From JAEUHQ01 sp964538915 (GTDB taxonomy: Bacteria > Planctomycetota > UBA1135 > UBA2386): a stretch of 64,000 nucleotides of DNA. A model generated the notes under the pieces. It was not told where the DNA came from and ran no database searches. It saw only the letters and a program-made list of their open reading frames with translations. The stretch lies in the NCBI GenBank assembly GCA_964538915.1, contig CAZIFB010000013.1:33712-97711 (forward strand). Reading direction: 5' to 3'. Every line of letters begins with the position of its first letter. Positions within the stretch are counted from its first letter, which is position 1. Positions 33,297 to 42,134 of this stretch are shown piece by piece. A program made the translations under genes and the position numbers.

Positions 33297-34316
33297 ATGC
33301 GTTCGCCGTTCCTTCCCGTGTTCGCCGCCGCGCTGGTCACCTCACTGGTCACCTCGCTGGCCGCACAGGCACCCGCCGTCGCCTACGACCCGCTGCGCAA
33401 AGGCGAGATGCAGCTGCCCGCTTCCCTCGACCTCGACGTCGTCGATGCGGAACGCGACCGCACGGTGCCCGTGCGCGTGCAGCTGCCGGCGAACGCAGGG
33501 GCGGCGCCGGTCGTGCTCTTCAGCCACGGCCTCGGCGGAACGCGCACCACGTGCAAGTACCTCGCGGAGCACTGGGCCGCTCGCGGCTACGCAGTGGTGT
33601 TCCTGCAGCACCCCGGCAGCGACGACTCGGTGTGGCGAGGCGCCAAGCTCGGCGAACGGATGGCCGCGATGCGCGAGGCCGCGTCGGGAAAGAACCTGAT
33701 GCTGCGCGCCGGCGACGTGCGCATCGTGCTCGACCGCCTGACGGAGTGGAACGCGGCGGAAGGCCACGCGCTGCACGGGCGCCTCGACCTCGAGCACGTC
33801 GGCATGAGCGGGCACTCGTTCGGTGCGATGACGACGCAGGTGACGACCGGCCAGTCGCTGCCGCTCGTCGGCCGCCGGCTGACCGACGCGCGAATCGACG
33901 CGGCGATCGCGATGAGCCCGGCGGCGAAGGAGCGACAGCAGAAGTCGTTCGCGGAGGTCGCGGTACCGTGGTTCGCGATGACCGGCACCGACGACGTGTC
34001 GCCCATCAACGACACGACCGTCGAGGACCGCCTGCGCGTGTACCCGTCGCTGCCGTCGACGATCGACCGCTACCAGCTCGTGCTCGACGGCGCGGAGCAC
34101 TCCGCGTTCACCGAAGGCCGCCTGCCCGGCGAGCGCAATCCGCACCGCGACAACCACCATCGCTCGATCCTCGCGCTTTCGACCGCGTTCTGGGACGCGC
34201 ACCTGCGCGGATCGGCCGAGGCGCGCGCCTGGCTGCAGGGCGACGGTCCGGGCGCCGTGCTCGACCCGAAGGACCGCTTCGAGCAGGCGCACCGCGCGCC
34301 TTCGACCACGAAGTAG
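33297..34316 (+). CDS. Secreted alpha/beta hydrolase (dienelactone/PAF-hydrolase-like)
   Basis: A 339-residue protein with a signal peptide (VFAAALVTSLVTSLAAQ). VVLFSHGLGGTRTTCKYLAEH supplies the HG oxyanion motif; nucleophile Ser174 is in GMSGHSFGAMT; the likely acid is Asp in MTGTDDVSP, and GAEHSAFTE carries the His. Layout resembles platelet-activating-factor acetylhydrolase-like predicted dienelactone hydrolases. Substrate unknown. The signal peptide is encoded by a 12-nt tandem repeat (33333-33356). It stands alone, followed by the PIG-L gene. Confidence 0.85.
   Translation: MRSPFLPVFAAALVTSLVTSLAAQAPAVAYDPLRKGEMQLPASLDLDVVDAERDRTVPVRVQLPANAGAAPVVLFSHGLGGTRTTCKYLAEHWAARGYAVVFLQHPGSDDSVWRGAKLGERMAAMREAASGKNLMLRAGDVRIVLDRLTEWNAAEGHALHGRLDLEHVGMSGHSFGAMTTQVTTGQSLPLVGRRLTDARIDAAIAMSPAAKERQQKSFAEVAVPWFAMTGTDDVSPINDTTVEDRLRVYPSLPSTIDRYQLVLDGAEHSAFTEGRLPGERNPHRDNHHRSILALSTAFWDAHLRGSAEARAWLQGDGPGAVLDPKDRFEQAHRAPSTTK
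33333..33356 (+). repeat. Two tandem 12-nt units inside a signal-peptide coding region
   Basis: CTGGTCACCTCA then CTGGTCACCTCG, encoding LVTS twice in the hydrophobic core of the hydrolase's signal peptide. One unit change keeps frame and would lengthen or shorten the core by four residues. Confidence 0.75.
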
Positions 34317-34336
34317 CTTGCGCGACGGCCGGTGCG

Positions 34337-34342
34337 TTAGAT
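34337..34342 (+). promoter_or_regulatory. -10-like TTAGAT 9 nt before the PIG-L start
   Basis: TTAGAT then GTGCGCGCC then ATG at 34352. TTGCGC at 34318 is only 13 nt upstream, so no proper -35 is apparent. Confidence 0.35.
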
Positions 34343-34351
34343 GTGCGCGCC

Positions 34352-35062
34352 ATGCCGAACGACCCCGGCCCCCCGCCGCCCGAACCGCGCCTCTGGCGCG
34401 CGGTGCCACGCGGCCCCGTGCTGCACTTCGCGCCCCACCCCGACGACGAAGTGGCCGGCACCGGCGGCGTGCTCGCGATGCACCGCGCGCAGGGCGACGC
34501 CGTGCACGTCGTCGTCGCGACCGACGGCATCGCCGGCGACCCGGATCGCAAGTTCGCGCAGAAGGACTACGCCGAACGCCGCCGCGCCGAGTCGCGCCGT
34601 GGGCTCGCCGAGGTCGGCGTCGACCAGGTGGTGTTCTGGGGTTTCCCGGACAACTGCGTGCTGAGCGCCGCCGACGTCGAACTCGGCGTGCAGAGCGCGG
34701 TGCGCGAACTCGAGCGCGTGCGCCCCGCGGTCGTCTACCTGCCGTGGGAGCGCGAAGGACACCCGGACCACCACTCGCTCTTCGTCATCGTCACGACGGC
34801 GATCGCGCGCATCGGGTGGCACGGATGGGCGCTCGGCTACGAGGTCTGGAACGCGATGGTGCCCGACGTGATCGTCGACGTGACGGCGTTCGTCGAGCAG
34901 AAGCGCCGCGGCATGCTCGCCCACGAGAGCCAGATCGAATACACGCGCTACGACCACTGCATGCTCGGCCTGTCGGCGTACCGCTCGATGGTGCACCTGA
35001 AGGGCCGCGGCTACGGCGAAGCGTTCCGCATCCTGCTCGCGCCGCCCGGCGCCGCGACCTGA
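34352..35062 (+). CDS. PIG-L / LmbE-family deacetylase
   Basis: A 236-residue zinc enzyme. The metal and catalytic motif FAPHPDDEVAGTGG gives His29, Asp31 and Asp32; DGIAGDPDRKFAQKDYAERR precedes REGHPDHHSLF, holding the third zinc ligand and another conserved His. The family removes N-acetyl groups from GlcNAc-containing lipids, thiol sugars or antibiotics. No neighbour specifies the substrate. Its last 52 nt overlap, antisense, the end of the membrane-protein gene. The open frame upstream of ATG 34352 is noncoding. Confidence 0.93.
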   Translation: MPNDPGPPPPEPRLWRAVPRGPVLHFAPHPDDEVAGTGGVLAMHRAQGDAVHVVVATDGIAGDPDRKFAQKDYAERRRAESRRGLAEVGVDQVVFWGFPDNCVLSAADVELGVQSAVRELERVRPAVVYLPWEREGHPDHHSLFVIVTTAIARIGWHGWALGYEVWNAMVPDVIVDVTAFVEQKRRGMLAHESQIEYTRYDHCMLGLSAYRSMVHLKGRGYGEAFRILLAPPGAAT

Positions 35063-36249
35063 TCGGCGGACGGGACCCGCCGCGCCAGGAGCCGGCCCAC
35101 GGTGACGATCGCGACCGCGAAGGCGCCGAACGCGATCGTCTCGAGCCACAGGTGCGGGAGCACGACGGTGAAGAACCTGTCTCGCGTGCCCGGCGCGTGC
35201 GTCTCGAACGCCGCGACGTGGTGCCACGCCCGTTCGTACGGCCACCCGCCGGCCTGGCCCGGGATCCAGTGGAACGCGACGTAGGTGCCGACGCCGGTCG
35301 CGAGGAGGGCCGAGTAGAGCGCGCGCGAACCGCCCGCCGCGAACCAGCGCAGCGACGCGAGCACGAGCGGCAGGAACGCGTAGCACGAGAAACGCTGCAC
35401 GTCGTACGCGAACGCCATCATGCCGAGCACGCAGACCGTGTAGATCCAGGTCCCCGCCGGTCCGCCGAGGCCGAGGTCCCGCCGCCAGCCCCACGCGACG
35501 ATCGTGAGCAGCGGCCCGAACTCGACGAGCAGCAAGAGCCCCCACAGGACCCAGAGGCCGAGCGTGCCGAGCACGAGCCAGTTCTCCCGGATGTAGTACA
35601 GGGCGTCGAAGCTCTGCCCGCTGCCGTACGTACGCACGAACTTCGACCACGCGGCGTAGACCGCGCCCACAGCGAGGAGCAGCAGCAGTTCGCGCCCCGG
35701 GCGCCCGCCCGAGCGGCAGCGCAGCCACACGAGCCACGGCGCCAGCGAGAAGACCATCTCGTGGCTCAGCGCCGAGAGCAGCACGAGCGGCCAGAACACC
35801 GCCGGCCGGCGTGCGTGGTGCACGAGCAGCAGCAGCAGGATCCAGTTCAGTGTGTCCGAGTGGCACGTCATCACCTGGTAGAGCTGCACCGCACCGGTGG
35901 CCGCCACGGCGACCGTGACGAGCAGCGCGTCGGCGAGGCGTGCGCCGTGTTCGCGGCAGAACCAGAAGACGACCGCAAGCAGCGCACCGCTGCAGACCGG
36001 CGAGAACGCCGCAGGACCGATGCCGACCTTGCCCGCGCACCACGCGAGCACGGGCCACAGGATGCGCTGCGGGAAGCGCCCCACCAGAGAGAACGGGTCG
36101 GCCGCCTGCGCGGCGAAGTAGTCGCCGTGGCCGGGGAACGGTACGTGCACCGGCGCGGTCAGGAGGCACGCGAGCAGCATCGTCGCGGCGCCGACGCACA
36201 CGGCCTGCGCCCACGAAGCGACCTGCGAGCGCGACCGCGACGAGTCCAT
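35011..36249 (-). CDS. Polytopic membrane protein of unknown function
   Basis: A 412-residue inner-membrane protein with roughly ten hydrophobic segments and an N-terminal loop HGDYFAAQAADPFSLVGRFP, reminiscent of glycosyltransferase C-type or EpsG-like membrane proteins that use polyprenyl-linked sugars, but no catalytic motif is certain. YQVMTCHSDTLNW and LSALSHEMVFS carry conserved-looking polar residues inside the membrane region. A TAGGCT box lies 9 nt before the ATG. Its 3' end overlaps the convergent PIG-L gene by 52 nt. Confidence 0.8.
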   Translation of the reverse strand: MDSSRSRSQVASWAQAVCVGAATMLLACLLTAPVHVPFPGHGDYFAAQAADPFSLVGRFPQRILWPVLAWCAGKVGIGPAAFSPVCSGALLAVVFWFCREHGARLADALLVTVAVAATGAVQLYQVMTCHSDTLNWILLLLLVHHARRPAVFWPLVLLSALSHEMVFSLAPWLVWLRCRSGGRPGRELLLLLAVGAVYAAWSKFVRTYGSGQSFDALYYIRENWLVLGTLGLWVLWGLLLLVEFGPLLTIVAWGWRRDLGLGGPAGTWIYTVCVLGMMAFAYDVQRFSCYAFLPLVLASLRWFAAGGSRALYSALLATGVGTYVAFHWIPGQAGGWPYERAWHHVAAFETHAPGTRDRFFTVVLPHLWLETIAFGAFAVAIVTVGRLLARRVPSADQVAAPGGASRMRNASP

Positions 36250-36258
36250 CGGGCGCGG

Positions 36259-36264
36259 AGCCTA
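36259..36264 (-). promoter_or_regulatory. -10-like TAGGCT 9 nt before the membrane-protein start
   Basis: Minus-strand TAGGCT then CCGCGCCCG then ATG at 36249. No -35 at the expected distance. Confidence 0.4.
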
Positions 36265-36395
36265 CACGGGCGAACGACCGCGCGCAGCGGGTGCGCGTCG
36301 CCGAACCGTGCGCATCCCCGCCGACTCGGAGCACAACGCAACCACCGCGCTTGACCTGCCCCGCGCACGCCCGCACCCTTTCCGCCTTCCCACGG

Positions 36396-38420
36396 ATGGG
36401 CAGACACAAGGGCATTCCGCTCCGCGCGTTCGCGATCTACCTGCTCGCAGGGTTCACCGGCATCGCGGGCGGTCTGCTCGGCTGCGCCTTCCAGCAGGGC
36501 CTGAACTGGATCCAGCATCTCTTCGCGGGTCCGGGCAAGACGCTGTCCGCGTCGGTGCGCGACAACCTCTCGTGGTGGCAGACGCTGCTGGTGCCGACGG
36601 TCGGCGGCTTCGTCGGCGGACTGTGCCTGCTGCTGCTGCGCGGCAAGAAGCCGCCGTTCGGGATCTCGGACCTCGTGATGCTCGTGCAATTGCGCAAGGG
36701 CACGATCAAGGTCCGCGAGAGCCTCGTGCAGATCGTCTCGTCTGCGTGCACGATCGGCACGGGAGGCAGCATCGGCAAGGAAGGCGCGAACTCGCAGATC
36801 GCGGCGACGATCGCCGCATGGGTCGCGCGCATCGGCCGGCTCGGGTCGCGACCGCGCGCCGTGCTGATCGGCTGCGGCGTCGCGGCCGGCATGGCGACCT
36901 CGTACAACGCCCCGATCGCGGGCGCGATCTTCGTGATGGAGATCGTGCTCGGCAACTTCGCGATGGACGTGTTCGCGCCGATCGTGCTCGCGTCGGTGCT
37001 TGCGACGATGATCCGGTGGCACGTGCTCGGGGAAGGCGCGATCTACGCGAACAGCTTCCCGAAGGCCGAGCTGCCGAAGCTGCCGTGGGAACTGATCCTC
37101 GCGGCGCTGCTGCTCGGCGTGTTGTGCGGCATCGGCGGCCTCCTGTTCCGCGCCGCGGTGCACCACTCGAGGAAGGGTTTCCAGCGCCTCCGTCTCTCGC
37201 CGCCGCTCGCCCTGGCGATCGGCGGCCTCGTCGTCGGCGCGATCGGGACCTTCATGCCCGAAGCCTGGGGCAACGGCTTCGAAGTGATCGACCACGTCAC
37301 CGACGTCACCCAGACGCCGCCGCTGCTGGTCGTGCTCACGCTGTTCCTGTGGAAGCAGATCGCGACGTGCGCGACCGTCGGCTCCGGCGCGCTCGGCGGC
37401 ATCTTCACGCCGAACCTCGTGATCGGCGCCGCATTCGGCAGCCTGTTCGCGTTCGGCCTCGGACTCGTGCACGACATCTCCCCGCTCGAACGGTCGACGT
37501 TCGCGTTCGTCGGGATGGCGGGACTCACCGCAGCGACGATGCACGCGCCGGTGACCGCGGTCGTGCTCGTGTTCGAACTCACGGGCCATTACGAACTGAC
37601 GCTGCCCGTGATGCTCTGCAGCATCGTCGCGAGCATGACCGCGAGCCTCGTCGACGAGGACAGCTACTACACCGCGGCGATCAAGCAGCGCGGCGAGCGG
37701 CTGCCGGCCGGCATCGAGGACATGGCGATCCGGTCGACGTTCGTGCGCGACGTGCTCCGCAAGGACTGCGTCACCGTGCGCGACACGGCCGGCTTCCGCG
37801 AAGTGATGCAACTGCTCGGCAGCCACCGCGGCGACACGATCTACGTGCAGGACGCGGCGGGTGCCCTCGTCGGCCGGGTCGAACTGCAGGACGTCAAGTA
37901 CTTCCTCAACGACCCGAGCCTCACGACCGCCGTGATCGCCGGTGACCTGACGCGCCCAGTCGTCACCGCGCGCCCCGACGACTCGATCGCCGCCGTGATG
38001 CCGCACTTCGACGACCCCGAACTGCGCGAGATCGCGGTGGTCGACGCGGAGAAGCGCCTTCTCGGCCGCGTGCGGCACCAGGACGTCATCACGACGATCG
38101 GCAGCGAAGTGCTCGGCCAGCAGCGGCGCAGCACGCGCCTCTCGATGGGCGGCGACGACGACCTGCCGGTGCCGGCCGGACACCGCCTCTTCACGATCCC
38201 CGTGCCCGATGCGTGGATCGGACTCGCGATCGACGCACTGCCGGCGGAGAGCCTGCACGGCCTCGTCGTGGTGATGGCGATCTGCGGCCCCGGTACCGAT
38301 GCAGAGCCGGTCGCCGCGACGCCCGACCTCGTGCTGCAGGCCGGCTGGCGCATCGTCGTGCTGGGCACGACCGAGGCGGTCGAACGGTTGCATCGCGACG
38401 ACAACGGCAGCGAGGAGTAA
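36396..38420 (+). CDS. ClC-family chloride channel/antiporter with CBS pair and RCK_C-like tail
   Basis: A 674-residue membrane protein. The ClC core spans about 10-430 with GTGGSIGKEGANSQ (gating Glu129 present, but the Pro of the usual GKEGP is Ala), GVAAGMATSYNAPIAGAIF, and GSGALGGIFTPNLVIG (usual GGIFAP). The usual GSGIP is replaced by FGISDLV. Residues about 450-575 hold a CBS pair (FVRDVLRKDCVTVRDTAGF; PVVTARPDDSIAAVMPHF). The last 80 residues resemble a TrkA-C/RCK_C domain (FTIPVPDAWIGLAIDAL, WRIVVLGTTEAVERL). This layout suggests nucleotide-regulated anion transport. Confidence 0.9.
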   Translation: MGRHKGIPLRAFAIYLLAGFTGIAGGLLGCAFQQGLNWIQHLFAGPGKTLSASVRDNLSWWQTLLVPTVGGFVGGLCLLLLRGKKPPFGISDLVMLVQLRKGTIKVRESLVQIVSSACTIGTGGSIGKEGANSQIAATIAAWVARIGRLGSRPRAVLIGCGVAAGMATSYNAPIAGAIFVMEIVLGNFAMDVFAPIVLASVLATMIRWHVLGEGAIYANSFPKAELPKLPWELILAALLLGVLCGIGGLLFRAAVHHSRKGFQRLRLSPPLALAIGGLVVGAIGTFMPEAWGNGFEVIDHVTDVTQTPPLLVVLTLFLWKQIATCATVGSGALGGIFTPNLVIGAAFGSLFAFGLGLVHDISPLERSTFAFVGMAGLTAATMHAPVTAVVLVFELTGHYELTLPVMLCSIVASMTASLVDEDSYYTAAIKQRGERLPAGIEDMAIRSTFVRDVLRKDCVTVRDTAGFREVMQLLGSHRGDTIYVQDAAGALVGRVELQDVKYFLNDPSLTTAVIAGDLTRPVVTARPDDSIAAVMPHFDDPELREIAVVDAEKRLLGRVRHQDVITTIGSEVLGQQRRSTRLSMGGDDDLPVPAGHRLFTIPVPDAWIGLAIDALPAESLHGLVVVMAICGPGTDAEPVAATPDLVLQAGWRIVVLGTTEAVERLHRDDNGSEE

Positions 38421-38468
38421 CGTGCGGGCTCCGCGCGCCGCCTCGGCGCGCCGTCACGGAGTCGCCCC

Positions 38469-40562
38469 ATGCGTTCGTTCCTGCCGTCCCTCGTGCTCGC
38501 GTTCGCACTCCCCGCCCAGCAGCCGGCGACGGCCCCGGCTCTCGGCCTCGACGACCACATCCCGTGGATCACCGACGGTCAGTCGTTCCCCGACAACTCG
38601 CCCGGCGCGCGGCTCGACAAGGTCGACCGCATGGCACTCGTCGACCAGGCGTGCGGCAAGGCGAAGGAGCGCGGCACGCTCGTGCTGTGGTACGTGCAGC
38701 GCATCCGCGAGAAGACGCTGCAGGGCCACCAGTCGTACCGCTCACCCGTGCTCGACACGTACGCGCGGCAGGTGCTCTTCGCCGATCCCGACGTCAGCGA
38801 GCTGGTCACGAACGCGTTCGTGCCGCTGCGTTGCGCGATCGACCAGCCGCTGAGCGACCGCTTCGGCCTGAAGCCGCTCGCGTTCTGCGAACCAGCGGTG
38901 GTGTTCCTCGACGGCGACGGCAAGGTCGTGCACTGGGTCGAACGCTTCCGCACGTTCCACGCGCAGTGGTTCGCGGACCTCTGTGTGCGCGTGCTCGACC
39001 ACGCCGGTGTGAAGCGGAGCGGCACGACGGTCGACGAACTCCGGCAGCAGGGGCTGTGGCGCGAAGCGCTCGCTTCCGCCGCGAAGGAGCCGGGCGCCGT
39101 GTCGCTCCTCCAGGCGGCGCGACTGCAGCGTCTCCTGCGCCAGCCCGAGCAGGCGCTCGACAGCGTCAAGAAGGCTCTCGCCGACCTGGAGACGGGCTCG
39201 GTGCCGAAGAAGCAACGCGCCGCGCTGCGCGCCGACGCGCTGTGCGAACACGGTCTGATCCTGGCCATGCAGGGCCGCACGCTCGAGGCGCAGCCGCTGC
39301 TCGAGAAGGCGATGCGCGGCACGGGCCAGCGCGCCGCGGAGGCCGGCTACTGGTGCGCGCTCGACTCGCTGCATCTCGGCGACGAAGCCCAGGCGATGCA
39401 GCGCTTCGCGCTCGTGGCCCAGCGCCACGGCGACACGATGTTCGGCCGCCGCGCGCGCGCGAACACGACGCTCGGCGCGGACGACCGGCCGCTCGGTGCG
39501 GCGTTCGCCGGGTTCGAGTCGATCGCCTACCTGCCGGAGTCCGCGTACCACGGGCTCGCGAAGGACACGACGTGGCAGGGCGAGCGCCTGTCGCCGGAAG
39601 CGATCGAGCGATCGGGCACGGAGTTCCTGCTGGCGCAGCAGCGCGACGACGGCGGCTTCTCGGACTCGCGCTACGCGTACTGGCCCGACAGCGAGATCAC
39701 GCCGAACGTCTGGGTCGCGATCACCGCGATCGCGATGACGGCGCTGTGGGAGGAACGCGACCGCTTCCCCGACCTCCGCGACCGCATCGACCGCGCACTC
39801 GGCCGCGGCGAGAACTACGTGCTCGACGAGAAGCGCATGAGCCGCGAGGTCAACGAGACGTGCTACGCGGACGCCTACCGGCTCATGTACTTCTCGCGCC
39901 GGGCGCTGGCGGCGCAGGGCGAGGAGCGCGCGCGCCTCGTGCGTCGGCTCGACGACCTCGTGCTGTCCGCCGGCAAGGCGCAGAAGTCGAACGGCTTCTG
40001 GGCCCACGAGTACGACAACGCGTTCGCCACGGGCGCTGTCCTGCAGCAGGTGCTGGCCGCGAAGGCGGCGGGCGCGTCGGTGCCGACCGAGATGACCGAC
40101 AAGGCGGCGCAGGCACTGCTCGGCGCGCGGTGGAAGAACGGCGCCTACGTCTACGGGGGCTCGACGCGCGACGGCGACCCGACGAGCCTGAAGGACGCCG
40201 CGGGGCGCATGCCCGTGTGCGAGGGCACGCTGCTGCAGCTCGGCCGCAGCGACATGGACAAGGTCCGGTTCGCGCTGCAGAACCTGTGGGACAACATGGA
40301 CCGCCTCGAGACCGTGCGTCGCAACGACTTCCACAGCGACGGCGAGCTCGCGGGCTTCTTCTTCTTCCACTCGCTGTTCCACGCCAGCGAAGCGGCGCTC
40401 CTCCTGCCCGCCGAGGAGCAGAAGGTGCATTGGCAACGGCTCGTCGCGATCCTGCAGCGCATCCCGGAGATCGACGGCAGCTTCCTCGACAGCCACGAAC
40501 TCGGCCGCAGCTACGGCACCGCGATGGCGCTGCTCACGCTGCGCAATGCCACGCGCGGATGA
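38469..40562 (+). CDS. Exported three-module protein: thioredoxin-like, TPR and alpha/alpha-toroid
   Basis: A 697-residue protein with a signal peptide (LPSLVLAFALPAQQ) and a GGAG 7 nt before the ATG. Residues about 55-180 resemble a thioredoxin fold without the CxxC (WYVQRIREKT at that place; AVVFLDGDGKVVHW). Residues about 210-330 are TPR-like helices (QPEQALDSVKKALADLE, EAQPLLEKAMRGTG). Residues about 370-690 match prenyltransferase/terpenoid-cyclase-type toroids (GTEFLLAQQRDDGGF, ITPNVWVAITAIAMTAL, AAQALLGARWKNGAY). No acidic DxDD-type catalytic motif is seen, so it may be a binding scaffold. Monocistronic; role unknown. Confidence 0.72.
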   Translation: MRSFLPSLVLAFALPAQQPATAPALGLDDHIPWITDGQSFPDNSPGARLDKVDRMALVDQACGKAKERGTLVLWYVQRIREKTLQGHQSYRSPVLDTYARQVLFADPDVSELVTNAFVPLRCAIDQPLSDRFGLKPLAFCEPAVVFLDGDGKVVHWVERFRTFHAQWFADLCVRVLDHAGVKRSGTTVDELRQQGLWREALASAAKEPGAVSLLQAARLQRLLRQPEQALDSVKKALADLETGSVPKKQRAALRADALCEHGLILAMQGRTLEAQPLLEKAMRGTGQRAAEAGYWCALDSLHLGDEAQAMQRFALVAQRHGDTMFGRRARANTTLGADDRPLGAAFAGFESIAYLPESAYHGLAKDTTWQGERLSPEAIERSGTEFLLAQQRDDGGFSDSRYAYWPDSEITPNVWVAITAIAMTALWEERDRFPDLRDRIDRALGRGENYVLDEKRMSREVNETCYADAYRLMYFSRRALAAQGEERARLVRRLDDLVLSAGKAQKSNGFWAHEYDNAFATGAVLQQVLAAKAAGASVPTEMTDKAAQALLGARWKNGAYVYGGSTRDGDPTSLKDAAGRMPVCEGTLLQLGRSDMDKVRFALQNLWDNMDRLETVRRNDFHSDGELAGFFFFHSLFHASEAALLLPAEEQKVHWQRLVAILQRIPEIDGSFLDSHELGRSYGTAMALLTLRNATRG

Positions 40563-40604
40563 TCGACCGGCGCCGCCCCGTTCGATAGGCTCCTCGGCTC
40601 CCCG

Positions 40605-42134
40605 ATGAGCCGACGCACCGCCGCAGCCCTCCTGATCACCAAAGGCGAGGGTGCGGACCGCACGGTGTTCCTGTGCGAGCGCGCTCCCGAACTGCGATTC
40701 TTCGGCGGCTACTGGGCGCTGCCGGGCGGCACCGTCGGCCCCGAGGACGGGACCGGCGACGAGGCCGCGGTGATGCAGCACTGCGCGCATCGCGAACTCT
40801 TCGAGGAGACCGGGCTCCTGCGCCATCGCCTGCCCGCGACCCGCACGGGGAGCGACGCGCTGCGCGAGGCGCGGGAAGCGCTGCTCGCGAGCGAACGCGC
40901 CGATGCGGATCCGAAGCCGCCGTCGCCGTGGACCTCGCTGACCGCGGGAGTAGCGACACCGCCCCCGATGCGCACCCTGTGCCGCATCGAGACGCCGCCG
41001 TTCGCGCCCGTTCGCTACGACACCGTGTTCTTCCACGTACCGGTCGAGGACTGCACGGCCGGCACCGCGGGCCAGCGCCCCGACGTGTGGAGCGGCGAAC
41101 TCGTGCAGGGCCGTTTCTGGCTGCCGGCGCAGGCACTCGCGTCGTGGCGCAACGGCGACCTGCTGCTCGTGCCCCCCGTCGTTATCCTGCTCGAACATCT
41201 CGCACGCACGAACGACTTCGAGGCGTTCGCTCGCGCCATGGCGGCGACGGCCGAGGGCTACCACGCTGGCCGCCTGCACCAGGTACGGTTCTCGCCGGGC
41301 GTCGTGATGGCGCCGCTGCGTACCGAGACGCTGCCGCCCGCGACGACGACCAACTGCTACGTCGTCGGCACCGGCCGGTTGTGGGTGGTCGATCCCGGCT
41401 CGCCCTTCCCGGACGAACAGCGCCGCCTCGTCGAACTCCTGCGCGAACTCACGGCGAACGGCGCCAAAGTCGAGGGCATCCTCGTCACCCACCACCACCA
41501 CGACCACACCGCGGGCGTCAACGCACTGAGCCAGGAACTCGATCTGCCCGTGCGCGGGCACCCGCTCACGTTGAGCCGCCTCGTGCCAGGCTTCCGTCCC
41601 GGCGCCGCGCTCGACGAGGGCATGCGCGTGCCGCTCGGCCGTTCGCCGGACGGCCGCGACGCCTGGGAGATGCTGGCACTGCACACACCCGGCCACGACC
41701 GCGGGCACCTGTGCTTCCGCGAGTCCCGCTACGGCACCGTGCTCGCCGGCGACATGCTGTCGACGGTCAGCACGATCATCGTCGATCCGCCCGAAGGCCA
41801 TCTCGCGACGTACCTGCAGAGTCTCGAACGCCTGCTCACTGGTCCGATGACCACGCTGTATCCGGCGCACGGACCGGCGATGCGCGACGGCCATCGCCTA
41901 GTGAAGCAGTACCTCCGCCACCGCCGCCAGCGCGAGACGACGCTCGTGCAGGCGCTCGAGAAGGGCCCCGGGACCGCGGAGGACCTGCTGCCGAAGGTCT
42001 ACTGGGACGCCGACAAGCGGCTCTGGCCGTTCGCCGCACGTTCGCTGCTCGCCGGCCTGCACAAGCTGCGCGACGAACAGCGCGCTGCCGAGACGAACGG
42101 CGTCTGGTCCCTCGTGCCCGCCGCGCGCTCATGA
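40605..42134 (+). CDS. Nudix domain fused to a metallo-beta-lactamase hydrolase
   Basis: A 509-residue cytoplasmic protein. Residues about 5-215 form a Nudix domain: GGYWALPGGTVGPEDG, then HRELFEETGLL. The Nudix box has 15 instead of 7 residues between the first Glu and REL, an insertion known from NUDT19-like proteins. Residues about 230-505 are a metallo-beta-lactamase domain of LACTB2 type, with THHHHDH (His296, His298, Asp300, His301 as metal ligands), LHTPGHDRGHLCF, AGDMLSTVSTI and a C-terminal winged helix (TAEDLLPKVYWD). Possible acyl-CoA or nucleotide-linked hydrolysis. It is coupled by ATGA to an MFS gene. Confidence 0.88.
   Translation: MSRRTAAALLITKGEGADRTVFLCERAPELRFFGGYWALPGGTVGPEDGTGDEAAVMQHCAHRELFEETGLLRHRLPATRTGSDALREAREALLASERADADPKPPSPWTSLTAGVATPPPMRTLCRIETPPFAPVRYDTVFFHVPVEDCTAGTAGQRPDVWSGELVQGRFWLPAQALASWRNGDLLLVPPVVILLEHLARTNDFEAFARAMAATAEGYHAGRLHQVRFSPGVVMAPLRTETLPPATTTNCYVVGTGRLWVVDPGSPFPDEQRRLVELLRELTANGAKVEGILVTHHHHDHTAGVNALSQELDLPVRGHPLTLSRLVPGFRPGAALDEGMRVPLGRSPDGRDAWEMLALHTPGHDRGHLCFRESRYGTVLAGDMLSTVSTIIVDPPEGHLATYLQSLERLLTGPMTTLYPAHGPAMRDGHRLVKQYLRHRRQRETTLVQALEKGPGTAEDLLPKVYWDADKRLWPFAARSLLAGLHKLRDEQRAAETNGVWSLVPAARS

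Noticed and set aside
36159..38393. 744-codon open frame on the minus strand
   Set aside because: Antisense to the ClC gene; His/Asp/Arg-rich noise.
38742..41894. 1050-codon open frame on the minus strand
   Set aside because: Antisense to two well-supported genes (38469 and 40605) and lacks any recognisable motif.
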